Below are positions 43,144 to 53,018 of a stretch of DNA of 64,000 nt, piece by piece; within the stretch, counting starts at the first letter, position 1; each line of letters begins with the position of its first letter. Under the pieces are notes generated by a model. That model saw nothing but the letters and a program-made list of their open reading frames with translations, had not been told where the DNA came from and made no database searches. The stretch comes from Gemmatales bacterium (GTDB lineage Bacteria > Planctomycetota > Planctomycetia > Gemmatales > HRBIN36): positions 25,683 to 89,682 of the forward strand of contig JANXCQ010000018.1 of the NCBI GenBank assembly GCA_025060195.1. Direction: 5' to 3'. Both the position numbers and the translations under genes were made by a program.

Positions 43144-45069
43144 CTAAGTCTCATCCGACCCACCTCGAATGCGGATTCGCGTGGTCAGCGGTGGCGTGAA
43201 ATCAGGAATCAGGGAGTTACCTACAGCATCCTCGATATTACTTTGAGCTGAGTTTCGCGGCCGGGCTAAGGGAGCCAAAAGATTAATTCCATCAAGGTCT
43301 TGATCTTCCTCCTGCACTACATATCGGAATACTAATTGATTAGTCCCAGTGCCAGATACGTATTCGGCTTTCCGCAGGCGTCCCCCAATAAGCAAACGCA
43401 GGTATGGCTTATTATCTCCTGTAAAAGTCACATTAACGTTCTTGGAAAACCGCACGGTCAAGGTGAGTTCGTCGCCTGCATTATATTGACCCGGATCTGG
43501 AACATCTATTTCTACGATAGTGGGCCGCACGGCATCTACCTTAACCCCTGCAGTGCTAGGTGCCGTGAAGCTAAGATTAGCATCATTGCCCGCAGCATCT
43601 TTGATGGTCGCTCCGTTTAGCAAGAACGTGCCCAGCACTTCGATGCCATCACTATCACTTTCGCCCTCCTGGAGACGGTAACCAAACACTAAATAATTCC
43701 CGCCACTTCCCCATAAGTAGTGGGCTTCGCGCAACTGATTGCCGACACGCAGCAGGATTGACGGCGTGCCCCCTGCTACGTTGACCGGGCTACTGAAGAA
43801 TATACGGAAATCAAGCCGCTTTTGAGCAGGATAAGTACCATCAGGGGGTTTACCCACGTTCGTAATCGTAGGAGGTACGCCATCCACATTCACTCCGTTG
43901 AGCGGCCAAACAGTAAAGTTCAGGTTCGCATCATTTTGGGCGGCATCCTTGATAGTTGCCCCTGCCAATTGGATAGGCGAATGGATGGTAATCCCATCCG
44001 TATCTAAATGCCCACTTTGAACCGTATATCGAAAGGTGATCGTATTAGTACCGGAGCCGGAGAGATAAGTTGCAAAGACCGTCGTGTTGCCAACAGTGAG
44101 CTGCACCCGAGGCGTTCCCGTTGCCGTGTTTACATTGACTACCTCGCTAAAGGTGAACTGAAAATCCAGATTGTCGCCCAGTTGATAAGTGCCATTCGCC
44201 GGAGGAACGACATTCAGAATCGTGGGAATGATACCATCCACCAGAATGCCCGAGGTAGATGGGGTAGTAAAATTTAGGAAAGCATCGTTGTTGGCTGCAT
44301 CTCGGATAGTGCCACCGTTGAGGTCTATACTACCCGCTAGGCCAATACCGTCAGTGTCCGTATCGCCAGCCTGAACCGTATAGGTGAAAGTCAAATTATT
44401 CCCGCTCACGCTAACGAAATTGGCGTAGCGCGTCACACCGCCAATATCCAAAGTGAGTCGAGGTGTGCCAGTAACCGTAACCGCCTCACTATACTGGATG
44501 GTGAAACTTAGATTGCTTCCTATGCCGTAAGTCTGGTTCGCGGGGACAGACACGCTAACGATCGAGGGAGGCACACCATCTACCAGGATATTACTAGTGG
44601 CGGGCGGGGAGAAGTTAGGATCGAAGTTAGATGAATCAGTTGGGGTGATGGTACCGCCATTTAGTTGAATAGGAGATACGAGCGCAATTCCATCGTTATC
44701 CAGATTACCCGCTTGTACAGTATAGATGAAAACTAAGGTACTAACATTAGTACTCGTCTGCCCGGAATATAGGGCGTTGACATTACCGCTGTTCAGTTGA
44801 ATCGTCAGGGAAGGAGTACCACCAGCGGTGTCAACAACAACGTTTGTGGTCGAGCCACCAAGTTGCGCAGTGAAGGTGAGAACGTCGCCGATCTTATACG
44901 TCCCGGCCGGTGGTAACGTCCATCCTGTGATGCTGACGTCCGGAAGTGTGCGTCCCTCGAGCATGTCAAAACTCAGTCGAGTGCGGGAGTATGCCGGGGA
45001 TGACCTATCGTTACCATATCTGCCGATCCCCCTACACATTTTCCTAAGCCAATGACGCAGCAGTTGCAT
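43144..45069 (-). CDS. Large surface protein with six Ig/cadherin-like repeats and LEPR-like motif
   Basis: 641 residues. The N-terminus has Arg-rich residues and LSFDMLEGRTLPD (about 32-44), a variant of the planctomycete LEPR sorting motif, in place of a classical signal peptide. Six tandem units of about 95-105 residues follow, each reading roughly VP-TY-GD-L-F-V-F-S-V-V-GTP-L, YVSGSG-NxLxFxYTVQ-GDxDxDGI, LNGxTIxDAAxND and GVxVDGVxPTI. Such all-beta units occur in secreted and adhesin-like proteins, often with calcium. Probably surface-exposed; ligand unknown. GAGGAG lies 6 bases before the ATG. It is convergent with manA, only 21 bases apart. Confidence 0.85.
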   Translation of the reverse strand: MQLLRHWLRKMCRGIGRYGNDRSSPAYSRTRLSFDMLEGRTLPDVSITGWTLPPAGTYKIGDVLTFTAQLGGSTTNVVVDTAGGTPSLTIQLNSGNVNALYSGQTSTNVSTLVFIYTVQAGNLDNDGIALVSPIQLNGGTITPTDSSNFDPNFSPPATSNILVDGVPPSIVSVSVPANQTYGIGSNLSFTIQYSEAVTVTGTPRLTLDIGGVTRYANFVSVSGNNLTFTYTVQAGDTDTDGIGLAGSIDLNGGTIRDAANNDAFLNFTTPSTSGILVDGIIPTILNVVPPANGTYQLGDNLDFQFTFSEVVNVNTATGTPRVQLTVGNTTVFATYLSGSGTNTITFRYTVQSGHLDTDGITIHSPIQLAGATIKDAAQNDANLNFTVWPLNGVNVDGVPPTITNVGKPPDGTYPAQKRLDFRIFFSSPVNVAGGTPSILLRVGNQLREAHYLWGSGGNYLVFGYRLQEGESDSDGIEVLGTFLLNGATIKDAAGNDANLSFTAPSTAGVKVDAVRPTIVEIDVPDPGQYNAGDELTLTVRFSKNVNVTFTGDNKPYLRLLIGGRLRKAEYVSGTGTNQLVFRYVVQEEDQDLDGINLLAPLARPRNSAQSNIEDAVGNSLIPDFTPPLTTRIRIRGGSDET

Positions 45070-45492
45070 AGGTGTCTCCTCGAGCAGCTCAGACCAGGTA
45101 GCAGGTCATGAAATGCTAAGATTGTGAGACCTCGTCTATCTAGTTTAGCATAACTTGCTTAGGAAATTAAGAGAGCATGGCGAAATTGCAACGACTGCAT
45201 TTTCTGAATGGACTTTGGACAAGAAATGCCTGCAAGCGATAGCCTACTATCCTCATGACGACTCAGGCAAGACTTATGGTTGGAATGCGTGCGCTATGAA
45301 CTTATCCTGAGTTAGGAGAGTTGAAACTTGCAAATTGCGAAGGGTAGTGTCGGCTTGACGGGGCGGAGCGATAATAATGATATTGCCGAGGTCGGCAGCG
45401 CAACCGTTATCTATCAGCTTTTGGGGCGCTATGAGTCGACCCTGATAGATGCTGTGGACGGCTGAAAGGGTGGTCATAGGGGCACGTCTGTC
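45070..45492. other. Divergent intergenic region
   Basis: This 423-base gap separates the surface protein (minus) from the DUF1844 gene (plus). A 67-codon minus frame at 45274-45477 lacks a ribosome binding site and family motif and is not called. A CTTAGGAA octamer lies at 45158-45165. Confidence 0.5.
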
Positions 45493-45906
45493 ATGAGTGA
45501 GAAAGGCTCGGAAGAGCGCAAGATTATCTCAGACGAAGACTGGAAGGAACAGGCACGCCGAGAGGCGGAAGCGGCACAGGCAGCGATCGATGCAGAACGT
45601 CGGGCACAAACAACGAGTATGCCAGCCGCCTCTTTCGCGTTACTGGTGCAAAGCCTGGTGTCGCAGGCGCTCATCGCGTTGGGCGATGCCGAAAACCCGA
45701 TCACGGGCCAGCGTCAAGCCGACTATGACCTGGCACGTTTCCACATTGATATGCTCGGCGTATTGGAGGAGAAAACGAAAGGAAATCTCACCCGTTCCGA
45801 GGAGAACCTGCTGCGGGGCTGGTTATTCGATTTGCGGCTACGCTATGTGCAGAAAAGCCAAGGGCCTGACCAAGGCACGCCACGCGCGGAACAGAGCTCT
45901 ACCTAG
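45493..45906 (+). CDS. DUF1844 family protein
   Basis: 137 residues. The core (about 45-115) matches DUF1844: SFALLVQSLVSQALIALGDAENP, DYDLARFHIDMLGVLEEKTKGNLTRSEENLL, DLRLRYVQ. It is cytoplasmic and helical, with a Glu/Arg/Ala-rich N-terminus. The family is common in planctomycetes, acidobacteria and deltaproteobacteria, and its role is unknown. A GGGG tract lies about 12 bases before the ATG. Confidence 0.9.
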   Translation: MSEKGSEERKIISDEDWKEQARREAEAAQAAIDAERRAQTTSMPAASFALLVQSLVSQALIALGDAENPITGQRQADYDLARFHIDMLGVLEEKTKGNLTRSEENLLRGWLFDLRLRYVQKSQGPDQGTPRAEQSST

Positions 45907-46124
45907 TGCGGGAGCCGAGCCGCCGGAATGCAAGGAACAATGTCTCGCCCTTGAGAGGCACAAGGTACCTGGGAGCGACGCATGTTGGTCAGGCGTAAGT
46001 TGGGCGGAACTGGACGCCTTCATACAATAAGACACACATATCTTACTCGTGCGGGAATAGACGTGATTTCCTTGCGACTAAATTTTCGGGAGGTGGGAGA
46101 ACCCATAAAGCGGAGGATTTCGGT

Positions 46125-46442
46125 ATGCGGCGGCTAGGAACGGTGGTGTCAGCGATGGCACTCCTTGTGGCGGTGGGGCTCACGCAGGCTCAGGATAAAG
46201 AGGTTACTTTGAAAGGAACGATTACATGTGCCAAGTGCGAATTGAAAAAGGATAACGAATGTGCCACGGTCATTTTGGTTAAGGAGGACGGCAAGGAGTT
46301 GGTGTATTACTTTGACCAGGAAGCTCACAAAAAGTATCACGGGGAGATTTGTACCGGGGGTAAGGATGGCGTCGTCGCAGGAACAGTGATCAAGGAAAAG
46401 GACAAGCTGGTAATCAAAGTAAGTAAGCTGAGCTTCAAATAA
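46125..46442 (+). CDS. Small secreted Cys-containing protein (DUF6370-like)
   Basis: 105 residues. Signal peptide (RRLGTVVSAMALLVAVGLTQAQ), then a compact beta-rich domain of about 82 residues with four Cys (ITCAKCELKKDNECATV and GEICTGG) and a conserved-looking YYFDQEAHKKYHGEIC stretch. I recall this type as a small planctomycete family labelled DUF6370; function unknown. CxxC suggests disulfide or metal binding in the periplasm. AGCGGAGG lies about 8 bases before the ATG. It stands alone. Confidence 0.8.
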   Translation: MRRLGTVVSAMALLVAVGLTQAQDKEVTLKGTITCAKCELKKDNECATVILVKEDGKELVYYFDQEAHKKYHGEICTGGKDGVVAGTVIKEKDKLVIKVSKLSFK

Positions 46443-47061
46443 GGAGCTTATCTGACTGGTTTGGGCTGATCTTTCGTCGCTAGCTAGCTGGTGTGCTTTT
46501 AGTTGCGCCAGATATGAGGGTGCTTCGTTTGCAGGAGGCGAGTAGTATAAGTTGCGTTTTTCCTGAGCGAACGAGAACTCAGAATGTTGTTATTGTGTTT
46601 TTTGACTACTCGCGACCGTTTGAAACTATCCCCAACCAGCCTGAAGGCAGAGGTCGCAGGCTTGACCGACGATTAAAAAGCCTGAGTTATTAGCCAACCC
46701 GTTATTGGAAACCGGTTAACGGAGAATCCCGGCAGTTACTCTTCTAGTTTATCCCAAACCATCCGGATCGTAATCGCTGCTTACGTAGTTGATAGTCGCC
46801 TTCAAGTTCCTCTGCGTGAATTTGCCGAATCTCCCTATAACACCACGGAATATTGATGCCTAGTGTGTTTACGAGATGTGACAAAGGCAAACTGACCTAG
46901 CAGTCTCTGGGCTTCTCACAAATTGAGAGTATTTCGAGTCGTGAAAGTTATAGAGATTCTACGTTGACGAAGGAAATTTCATGCTATAACAAAAACTTTT
47001 GCGCAGAACAAGTGATCTGTGCACCGTGGCATCTGGGTATGACGCCGTAAAGGAGCTAGAT
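46443..47061. other. Intergenic region without a supported gene
   Basis: This 619-base gap contains a stem at about 46650-46683 (CAGGCT/AGCCTG) and a CCGTTA/TAACGG inverted repeat near 46703-46727, but neither has a T tract. A GTG-initiated frame at 46493-46693 has no ribosome binding site or motif and is not called. Confidence 0.5.
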
Positions 47062-47892
47062 ATGGGAATCTACCTTACTAGCGTATTGGCAGCTTTAGCA
47101 GTTTCGACTCCGGTCTATCACTGGGACTACGAACAAGCGGTGCATCATGCCATTGCCATGAAGCGCGATTTGGTCATCTATTTTCGTGAGGAGAATAACC
47201 AGGACGAGATATTTCGAGATCCGCGCGTATGGATACGGTTACACCGCTATGTGTTCGTGTGTTTACCAGTGAACTATGAGTATGATGGGCGCCGTTTATT
47301 GGACTATCCGGCATTTCGCCACATGCAAGGACGGGGCGGGGTGGCGGTGGTGGCGTGCCATGACCCGAATGCCGAGAATTTTCTCCAGGTCATTTCAGCC
47401 CACCCATTTGTGAAGAGCCGGTATCACTGGGTTCCCGATTACGGGCCGGAGCAAATCAGCCTCATTTTGGATTTCCCAAACTGGTTGTCCTTGACTCAGC
47501 GGAGCATGCTGTATGCGGTGTCCGTGCATCCTGACAAACCGCTCAGCGTAACGGGGGAGCCGCATGCCGCTTTGATGGAACATTGTGCATGGCACAGTGC
47601 GCGCCAAGCCAAGTTGCAATGGCAGCATCACGCGGATCTTCTGGCCGTTTCGCATCAATTGCAGCAGCGAGCGGGGCTCGTGTTGAACCACGCTTCGGAG
47701 GTGGTAGCGGAATCCTGGGGGCGCGTCTTTGGGGAGGAAACAGTGTTAGAGGCGGCCTTTTCCTGCGTGGATGCGTGGCGACAGTCGCCAGGACATTGGG
47801 CGGCTGTGTCGCGACCCTGCCGCTATTTTGGTTACGATATCCAACGTGGTGCAAACGGCACCTGGTATGCAACGGGCTTTTTTGGCTATTAG
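47062..47892 (+). CDS. Thioredoxin-like plus CAP/SCP-like fusion protein
   Basis: 276 residues from ATG 47062 (AGGAG 7 bases upstream; an in-frame start at 46999 lacks one). A short hydrophobic N-terminus may direct export. Residues 18-120 resemble a thioredoxin fold of the DUF255 type (HWDYEQAVHHAIAMKRDLVIYF) but contain no CxxC, so no redox activity is expected. Residues 150-276 look like a CAP/SCP domain (PR-1 type): EHCAWHSARQAKLQW, SEVVAESWG, VDAWRQSPGHWAAVSRPCRYFGYDI and TWYATGFFG match the usual helix, E, W-x-SpGH and terminal strand pattern. Both calls are by eye. Function unknown, probably secreted. Confidence 0.72.
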   Translation: MGIYLTSVLAALAVSTPVYHWDYEQAVHHAIAMKRDLVIYFREENNQDEIFRDPRVWIRLHRYVFVCLPVNYEYDGRRLLDYPAFRHMQGRGGVAVVACHDPNAENFLQVISAHPFVKSRYHWVPDYGPEQISLILDFPNWLSLTQRSMLYAVSVHPDKPLSVTGEPHAALMEHCAWHSARQAKLQWQHHADLLAVSHQLQQRAGLVLNHASEVVAESWGRVFGEETVLEAAFSCVDAWRQSPGHWAAVSRPCRYFGYDIQRGANGTWYATGFFGY

Positions 47893-47920
47893 CTGGCGCG
47901 CTAATATCGTTGCATCTGGG

Positions 47921-50900
47921 CTAAAAACCGCGTTGTTTGCGAATTTCCTCCCAGAAGGGGAGTAGCTCTTTGGTGTCTTCGTCGGCAAGAAATTCCTGGA
48001 AGCGGGGTTTGAGGTTATGGTTGGAGTAGAAGGAGGCCAATAACTCGGCAGTGCTGCGTAAGGCACGTTCTTTGAGCTTCGGATCGGGGATGCGGCGAGC
48101 TTCCTGGTACTTGCAATAGACGAGATTGTAGCAGGCATCGAGATAAACGCGCAATATGACCCCGCCTCGTTCAATGTGGGGTTGCAACGCGGTGCGTAAG
48201 TTGTCCCAGCCAGCAATGGCGCCGCGTGGGCCGCTGTAAAACTCTTGGTCCTGCAGCAATAAGAGGCGTAAGGCCACGTACTGGGGATGCTTTTCTACTT
48301 TGGCTAGTTTCACGCCGTCCTCGAGCTTTTTCTGAGCCAGCTGAAACACAGCATTAGCATCTTCGGTACGTCCTGGTTCTTTTTTGAGGCGGCGCGCATA
48401 TTGCCTTAAGTTGTCCACCTCGAGGTATAGCGTATGTTGAACGAGTCGCACCGCTTCGTCGACAGCCGTTTTGGCCTGTGGGTCTTCGGGTTTGCCCTGA
48501 ACGGGCATGGGTGGACCTTCGGCGAGCATTTTCATAGCCTCTTCCCGCAGTGCCGAGGCCCGTTGGGCCGCCGCTTCGTATTCTCCGATACCTTGATAGC
48601 TGTCGATTATCCACAGGCGAAACTCGGTGGGCAGTTTCGTATCCTTGCTGATGTCGTCAAGGAAGGCCTTGAAATTGCGCCGGGTCTCTTCGAGTTCCTT
48701 AGCGGCAGCTGGTCCTTGACGTTCCAAGCGGCGGATTTGCTCGCGAATGTGAGCGGCTATCTCCCGTAAGATCGGTAACACACCCTGGCCGAGCTCCTGT
48801 TGGGTGCCGGCGCGATACAGTTCCTGCAGCAACTTCCGCGCTTCATCCATACGTTTCAGTTGTACCAGGGAGCGTAAGGCCAAGGTGATAACCCGTCCTG
48901 GACTGCCCGGGGGCAGGGATGCAGGGAGCTCGTTTTTTATAGCCGCGTTGATCAGGGGCTGGAGACGTTGATAGGCTTGTTGCGGTTGATTCAGGAGAGC
49001 GTGAGCCTCGGCGAGGAACAAAGCGGCTTTCAAGGCGCGAACTTCTTCGGGACTGTTGGGCTTGGGTTTTTGTTTGTCGAAAACTTCCAAGCTCCGGTTC
49101 AATAGTTTCAGGGCTTTATCTAAGTCAGGTGAGGGAGTGCTGAGGGGCTTGTTCTCTTTACGCATCTCGGTAGCGTGCAGGCGGAAATAAAGTTCGCCGG
49201 CCTCGGCCAGGGCTAGGGCATGATGAGGCGAGTTGGCGCTCACGTTTTCCCACAGAGTCGCGGCTTCGCGAAAGCGTCCCGAACTTTGATAGAAGAAGCC
49301 CAGCCAATAGCGTGCTTCGTCGGCTTCGGGTTCCTTGGGCCAATTCTTGACCACCAACTCCGCCATCCGGGAGAAGCGGCTCAGGTCTGCTGCAGCATGG
49401 CGAGGATTGTCCCGACTGCGCTGGAATAGTTCGCGATAGAGCATCATGGCTGCCGCTGCGGCTTTCCGGGCAAATGGGGAACTGGTGCTAGGATCGGTGG
49501 CCAGGTGTTCCAATATCACCGCGGCACGATAGAAGTCGCCTTGGGCGTAATAGGCGTTGAAGATAAACTGGGCCAAGTTCTCTTTATCGCGAGGATTAAT
49601 TCCGCTCCCTCCCACTTGCAACGCACGCCGACTGGCTCGTAGTATGACTTCGTAATGCTTCCGTATCTCTTGCTCCAGCTTGAGCTTTTGATCGGTAGGG
49701 AGCTTCTGATCTTCTAGGAGCTGCATTTTCTCCCTGATCTCGTCGGCTTCTAAGCTAGCGCGGAGAAGCAGTTCCTCCACGGTGGAAAGTTGTTCAAGGG
49801 GTCGAGCGGTAACATCTCCCGCCAGGCGTAAGGCGTTGAACTTGACGAAGCGTGCCACCGAGGCAAATTCGGGGTTTCCTTCGATATCAGGGCCGAGCAA
49901 CCGGAGAACCTCATGGGCTAACTTTCGTGCCGTTTCGGATTGACGTGCCTTTGGTCCCATGTCCTCCACTTCCTTGCGCAGCAACATGGCCAGGATTAGG
50001 CGTAAGTGTTGCGTTTCTCGGGCGGTGTAGGAACTGCGAAAGTCGGGACTTTTCGGTGAGGCGTACGTGTTGAGCCAAGTGCGGATGTCCCTTTGCAACG
50101 CTTCCCGCTCCTTGGCTTCCAGATCGGGTCGGTACCGATCCCGCAGTCGGAAATAGGCGACTAAGCGTTTAGCTTCGGCTGCAAGCGGCTCTTTAGCGAG
50201 TTCCACCGTCCTGAAAGCATTATCCTGCTCGGCTTGATTGAGGCCCGTTTGACTCAAGCCATACCAGGCCAAGCCGACCCAACCTAATGAATCTTCCTTA
50301 CGATAATCGAACATCGACTTGAACAAGTCGGCGGCTTGTTGGCGCGTCTTACCTGCCTCAGCTTGTTGCTCCAAGTAACGCTCTTGCAAGAGGGATTTGG
50401 TATACAATGCCCGGCCGTGCTGCAATAACGTGTCCAGAAACTGACGGAGGGTACGTTGGCGCGCCGGGGGCCTCGCCTGCTCCAGCAAGGGCTTGAGAAG
50501 TTTAGTCGCCTCCCGAAACATCTGGTCGGCGCGATCGAATAGCGCGATAGCGTCTTTCGCCAAGGCCAGTGTTTGTGCTTTATCCGCAGTGTAACGCACC
50601 TCCGTATATTTCCCGTGTCCCTCGTTAGCTAAGAGTGTGGCCAGTTGCCGATACGCCTCTCCTAACGCGGGACTATTGGCCTTGGTTTTATCCTGAATGA
50701 AGGCCTCGTAGATTTGACGTGCTTCCTGGAGTAATTGTTGGCGCTCGGCGTCGCTGGAAGTAGTCTGGGCTTGTTGCAGTTTGGCCTCTGCCGAGTCGAG
50801 TACCAATAGATCGCGGACGACATTGGGAATGTCCTTCCGCTTATACAATTGCTGGGAAAATTCCTCAGCTAAATCGTAAAACCCTCGTTGCCGTAAACCG

Positions 50901-51004
50901 CGTACGAACTCCTGATACGGTGGTAAGTCCCCGCCCTCTTGAGCCGAGCCAGCCCCGGCCAGTAAACCGAGCGTCACTATCGTTCCGAGCAGCCGCCGAG
51001 CCAT
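47921..51004 (-). CDS. Secreted TPR-repeat protein, about 1000 residues
   Basis: 1027 residues from ATG 51004 (GGAG 9 bases upstream; the frame extends to 51076 but a signal peptide MARRLLGTIVTLGLLAGAGSAQ begins here). The mature part is almost wholly helical, Lys/Glu/Arg-rich and built of TPR-like helix pairs (EARYWLGFFYQSSGRFREAATLWENV, AAVILEHLATDPS and others). It is a large periplasmic scaffold or protein-interaction protein of a type common in planctomycetes. The divergent purD gene begins 138 bases away on the other strand. Confidence 0.85.
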   Translation of the reverse strand: MARRLLGTIVTLGLLAGAGSAQEGGDLPPYQEFVRGLRQRGFYDLAEEFSQQLYKRKDIPNVVRDLLVLDSAEAKLQQAQTTSSDAERQQLLQEARQIYEAFIQDKTKANSPALGEAYRQLATLLANEGHGKYTEVRYTADKAQTLALAKDAIALFDRADQMFREATKLLKPLLEQARPPARQRTLRQFLDTLLQHGRALYTKSLLQERYLEQQAEAGKTRQQAADLFKSMFDYRKEDSLGWVGLAWYGLSQTGLNQAEQDNAFRTVELAKEPLAAEAKRLVAYFRLRDRYRPDLEAKEREALQRDIRTWLNTYASPKSPDFRSSYTARETQHLRLILAMLLRKEVEDMGPKARQSETARKLAHEVLRLLGPDIEGNPEFASVARFVKFNALRLAGDVTARPLEQLSTVEELLLRASLEADEIREKMQLLEDQKLPTDQKLKLEQEIRKHYEVILRASRRALQVGGSGINPRDKENLAQFIFNAYYAQGDFYRAAVILEHLATDPSTSSPFARKAAAAAMMLYRELFQRSRDNPRHAAADLSRFSRMAELVVKNWPKEPEADEARYWLGFFYQSSGRFREAATLWENVSANSPHHALALAEAGELYFRLHATEMRKENKPLSTPSPDLDKALKLLNRSLEVFDKQKPKPNSPEEVRALKAALFLAEAHALLNQPQQAYQRLQPLINAAIKNELPASLPPGSPGRVITLALRSLVQLKRMDEARKLLQELYRAGTQQELGQGVLPILREIAAHIREQIRRLERQGPAAAKELEETRRNFKAFLDDISKDTKLPTEFRLWIIDSYQGIGEYEAAAQRASALREEAMKMLAEGPPMPVQGKPEDPQAKTAVDEAVRLVQHTLYLEVDNLRQYARRLKKEPGRTEDANAVFQLAQKKLEDGVKLAKVEKHPQYVALRLLLLQDQEFYSGPRGAIAGWDNLRTALQPHIERGGVILRVYLDACYNLVYCKYQEARRIPDPKLKERALRSTAELLASFYSNHNLKPRFQEFLADEDTKELLPFWEEIRKQRGF

Positions 51005-51127
51005 GACTCTTACTCCCGTTGCTTTCTGTCTTGGGCCACGAAGCAACTGCAGCAGCAATTTCACGAAGCCGACCATGGCTAACCCGAGTTCATCGTATTA
51101 TAAGTGTAGGGTCTCAAGCGTCAAAAC

Positions 51128-51133
51128 AGGAGG
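51128..51133 (+). promoter_or_regulatory. Ribosome binding site deciding a GTG start for purD
   Basis: AGGAGG lies 8 bases before GTG 51142. Another GTG at 51136 is only 2 bases from it, too close, and the upstream ATG at 51019 would add 41 residues unlike PurD. Confidence 0.8.
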
Positions 51134-51141
51134 ACGTGCTG

Positions 51142-52467
51142 GTGAAAGTTCTCGTCGTCGGGAAGGGGGGTCGGGAACACGCCTTATGCTGGAAGCTCCG
51201 GCAATCCCCCCGCGTCCAAGCTGTGTATTGTGCTCCCGGAAATGCTGGCACCGCCTTAGAAGCGATCAATATAGAAATTGAAGCTCACGAGATCGACCGC
51301 CTGGTTCGCTTCGCCCGCCAGGAAGGGATCGCGCTGACTGTCGTTGGGCCCGAAGAACCGCTGGCCTTGGGTATAGTGGACGCCTTTGAAAAAGAAGGGC
51401 TACGTATCGTCGGTCCTACCAAAGCCGCGGCCGAATTGGAAGCCAGCAAAGTCTTCGCCAAAGAATTCATGCGGCAGTTCGACATTCCCACTGCCGAGTT
51501 CCGCGTTTTCGATGATCCCGACTTGGCCAAAAAGTATATTGAGACGCGTGATCATCCGGTAGTCGTAAAAGCAGACGGCTTGGCGGGGGGCAAAGGCGTT
51601 ATCGTTTGCAGCACGAAAGAAGAAGCGTTAGCCGCCGTTGACAAAATTATGGTCGAGCAAGCGTTCGGCCTGGCAGGGCGACGGATCGTTATCGAACGGC
51701 GTTTGGAAGGCCAGGAACTCAGCGTTTTTGCCTTGGTAAGTGGACGCACTATCGTCATGCTCGAACCTGTGCAGGATCACAAGCCCGCGTTTGATGAAGA
51801 TCGCGGGCCCAACACTGGCGGCATGGGGGCGTTTTCTCCCACTCCCATCGAAACCCCAGAATTGATGCGGGAGATCCAACGCTCGATCCTGGTACCCGCA
51901 GTGCACGGCATGCGCTATTCCCGCCGACCCTTCCGGGGGATCCTGTATGCAGGTCTCATGGTTACGCCCCAAGGGCCGCGCGTGCTCGAATTTAACGTTC
52001 GCCTCGGCGACCCAGAAACGCAACCACTTATGATGCGTCTTCAAACCGACCTATGTGCCTTACTAGAGGCGGTCGCCTACGATAAATTAGAGGCATTCGC
52101 AGACACGGGCCTACAGTGGGATCCCCGACCTGCCGTGTGCGTCGTGTTAGCTTCGGAAGGCTATCCCGGGCCATACCAGAAAGGTCGTACCATTTTCGGG
52201 TTAGAGCGAGCTGCCCAGCTTCCGGATGTGAAGGTATTCCATAGCGGCACGAGATTTTCCGATGGCCGGATCGTCACCGACGGGGGTCGAGTTCTTGCCG
52301 TAACCGCGCTGGGCGAAAATCTTCTTGAAGCGAAACGTCGTGCTTACGAAGCCGTCAAGTGTATTGAGTTTGCAGGCATGTTTTACCGTCGCGATATTGC
52401 CGATCGTGCGATCCGGCGACTGCGCCTGCAACAACCACCCCGCGAACTCGGCCCGCAGACTCCTTGA
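51142..52467 (+). CDS. purD: Phosphoribosylamine-glycine ligase
   Basis: 441 residues from GTG 51142. ATP-dependent ligation of glycine to phosphoribosylamine, second step of purine synthesis. Family motifs: KVLVVGKGGREHALCWKL at the N-terminus, GPEEPLALGIVDAFEKEGL, the ATP-grasp region VVKADGLAGGKGVIV, EDRGPNTGGMGAFSP and VLEFNVRLGDPETQPLMMRL. Length is slightly above the usual 420-430. The GTG start is fixed by AGGAGG at 51128. The gene has no purine-gene neighbours here. Confidence 0.96.
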   Translation: MKVLVVGKGGREHALCWKLRQSPRVQAVYCAPGNAGTALEAINIEIEAHEIDRLVRFARQEGIALTVVGPEEPLALGIVDAFEKEGLRIVGPTKAAAELEASKVFAKEFMRQFDIPTAEFRVFDDPDLAKKYIETRDHPVVVKADGLAGGKGVIVCSTKEEALAAVDKIMVEQAFGLAGRRIVIERRLEGQELSVFALVSGRTIVMLEPVQDHKPAFDEDRGPNTGGMGAFSPTPIETPELMREIQRSILVPAVHGMRYSRRPFRGILYAGLMVTPQGPRVLEFNVRLGDPETQPLMMRLQTDLCALLEAVAYDKLEAFADTGLQWDPRPAVCVVLASEGYPGPYQKGRTIFGLERAAQLPDVKVFHSGTRFSDGRIVTDGGRVLAVTALGENLLEAKRRAYEAVKCIEFAGMFYRRDIADRAIRRLRLQQPPRELGPQTP

Positions 52468-53018
52468 CTTGAGAATTAGCTTCCTTACACAGCCTGGCTC
52501 TGTTGACCCATTCACGGAGCATGAGGCGCACGGCGACCAGCTGAGCTAACGTTATAAGCGTGCACGAGCGTTGCTCTTGGCGCATGAGTTTCTTTCAGCG
52601 TATCGCTTAGCCGAAAATGTTTTGCACGGCCACCGCGGATTCATATCGCTGAACCGAAATCAATACCACGCCCCGAAGCGCTGGTTGTTATTGCGGAAAC
52701 TCGGCCGCCTTATGTCGTGTCAGTTATTTACCACGGATGCCTAACAAGGAGCAAACGCAGATTTCCCAGGTATGCATGAGGAGAGCTAATAAAAGACGCT
52801 CTCAGCATCTTGGCAGGTAATTTTGCGAAACCGCGGCCCGTTTCCACAGTTTTCCCAAACTCACCGCGTACCATGCTCAGGAATCTGTGTTCATCCATGG
52901 TGCTTTGTTTTGTTGGACAAGGCCATATTGTACTCTCCATCTCCCGTAGGAGGGAAATAACATCCAGACTTGCTCTGGCTGCGACCGGAGCCGATTGCGG
53001 TAATCGGAGCCAAGTGCC
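52468..53018. other. Intergenic region without a supported gene
   Basis: This 551-base gap lies between two plus-strand genes. The open frames on either strand lack a ribosome binding site and motifs. No T-rich terminator and no tRNA-like fold are seen. Confidence 0.5.

Noticed and set aside
43144..45069. DNA-level repeats here as a CRISPR or tandem-repeat array.
   Set aside because: The repetition is explained by about six diverged protein domains of 95-105 residues; there are no short identical repeats with unique spacers.
45274..45477. 67-codon minus-strand frame divergent from DUF1844.
   Set aside because: No ribosome binding site and only 15 bases from the divergent start; no family resemblance.
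46493..46693. 66-codon GTG-initiated frame in the long gap.
   Set aside because: Lacks ribosome binding site and any motif.
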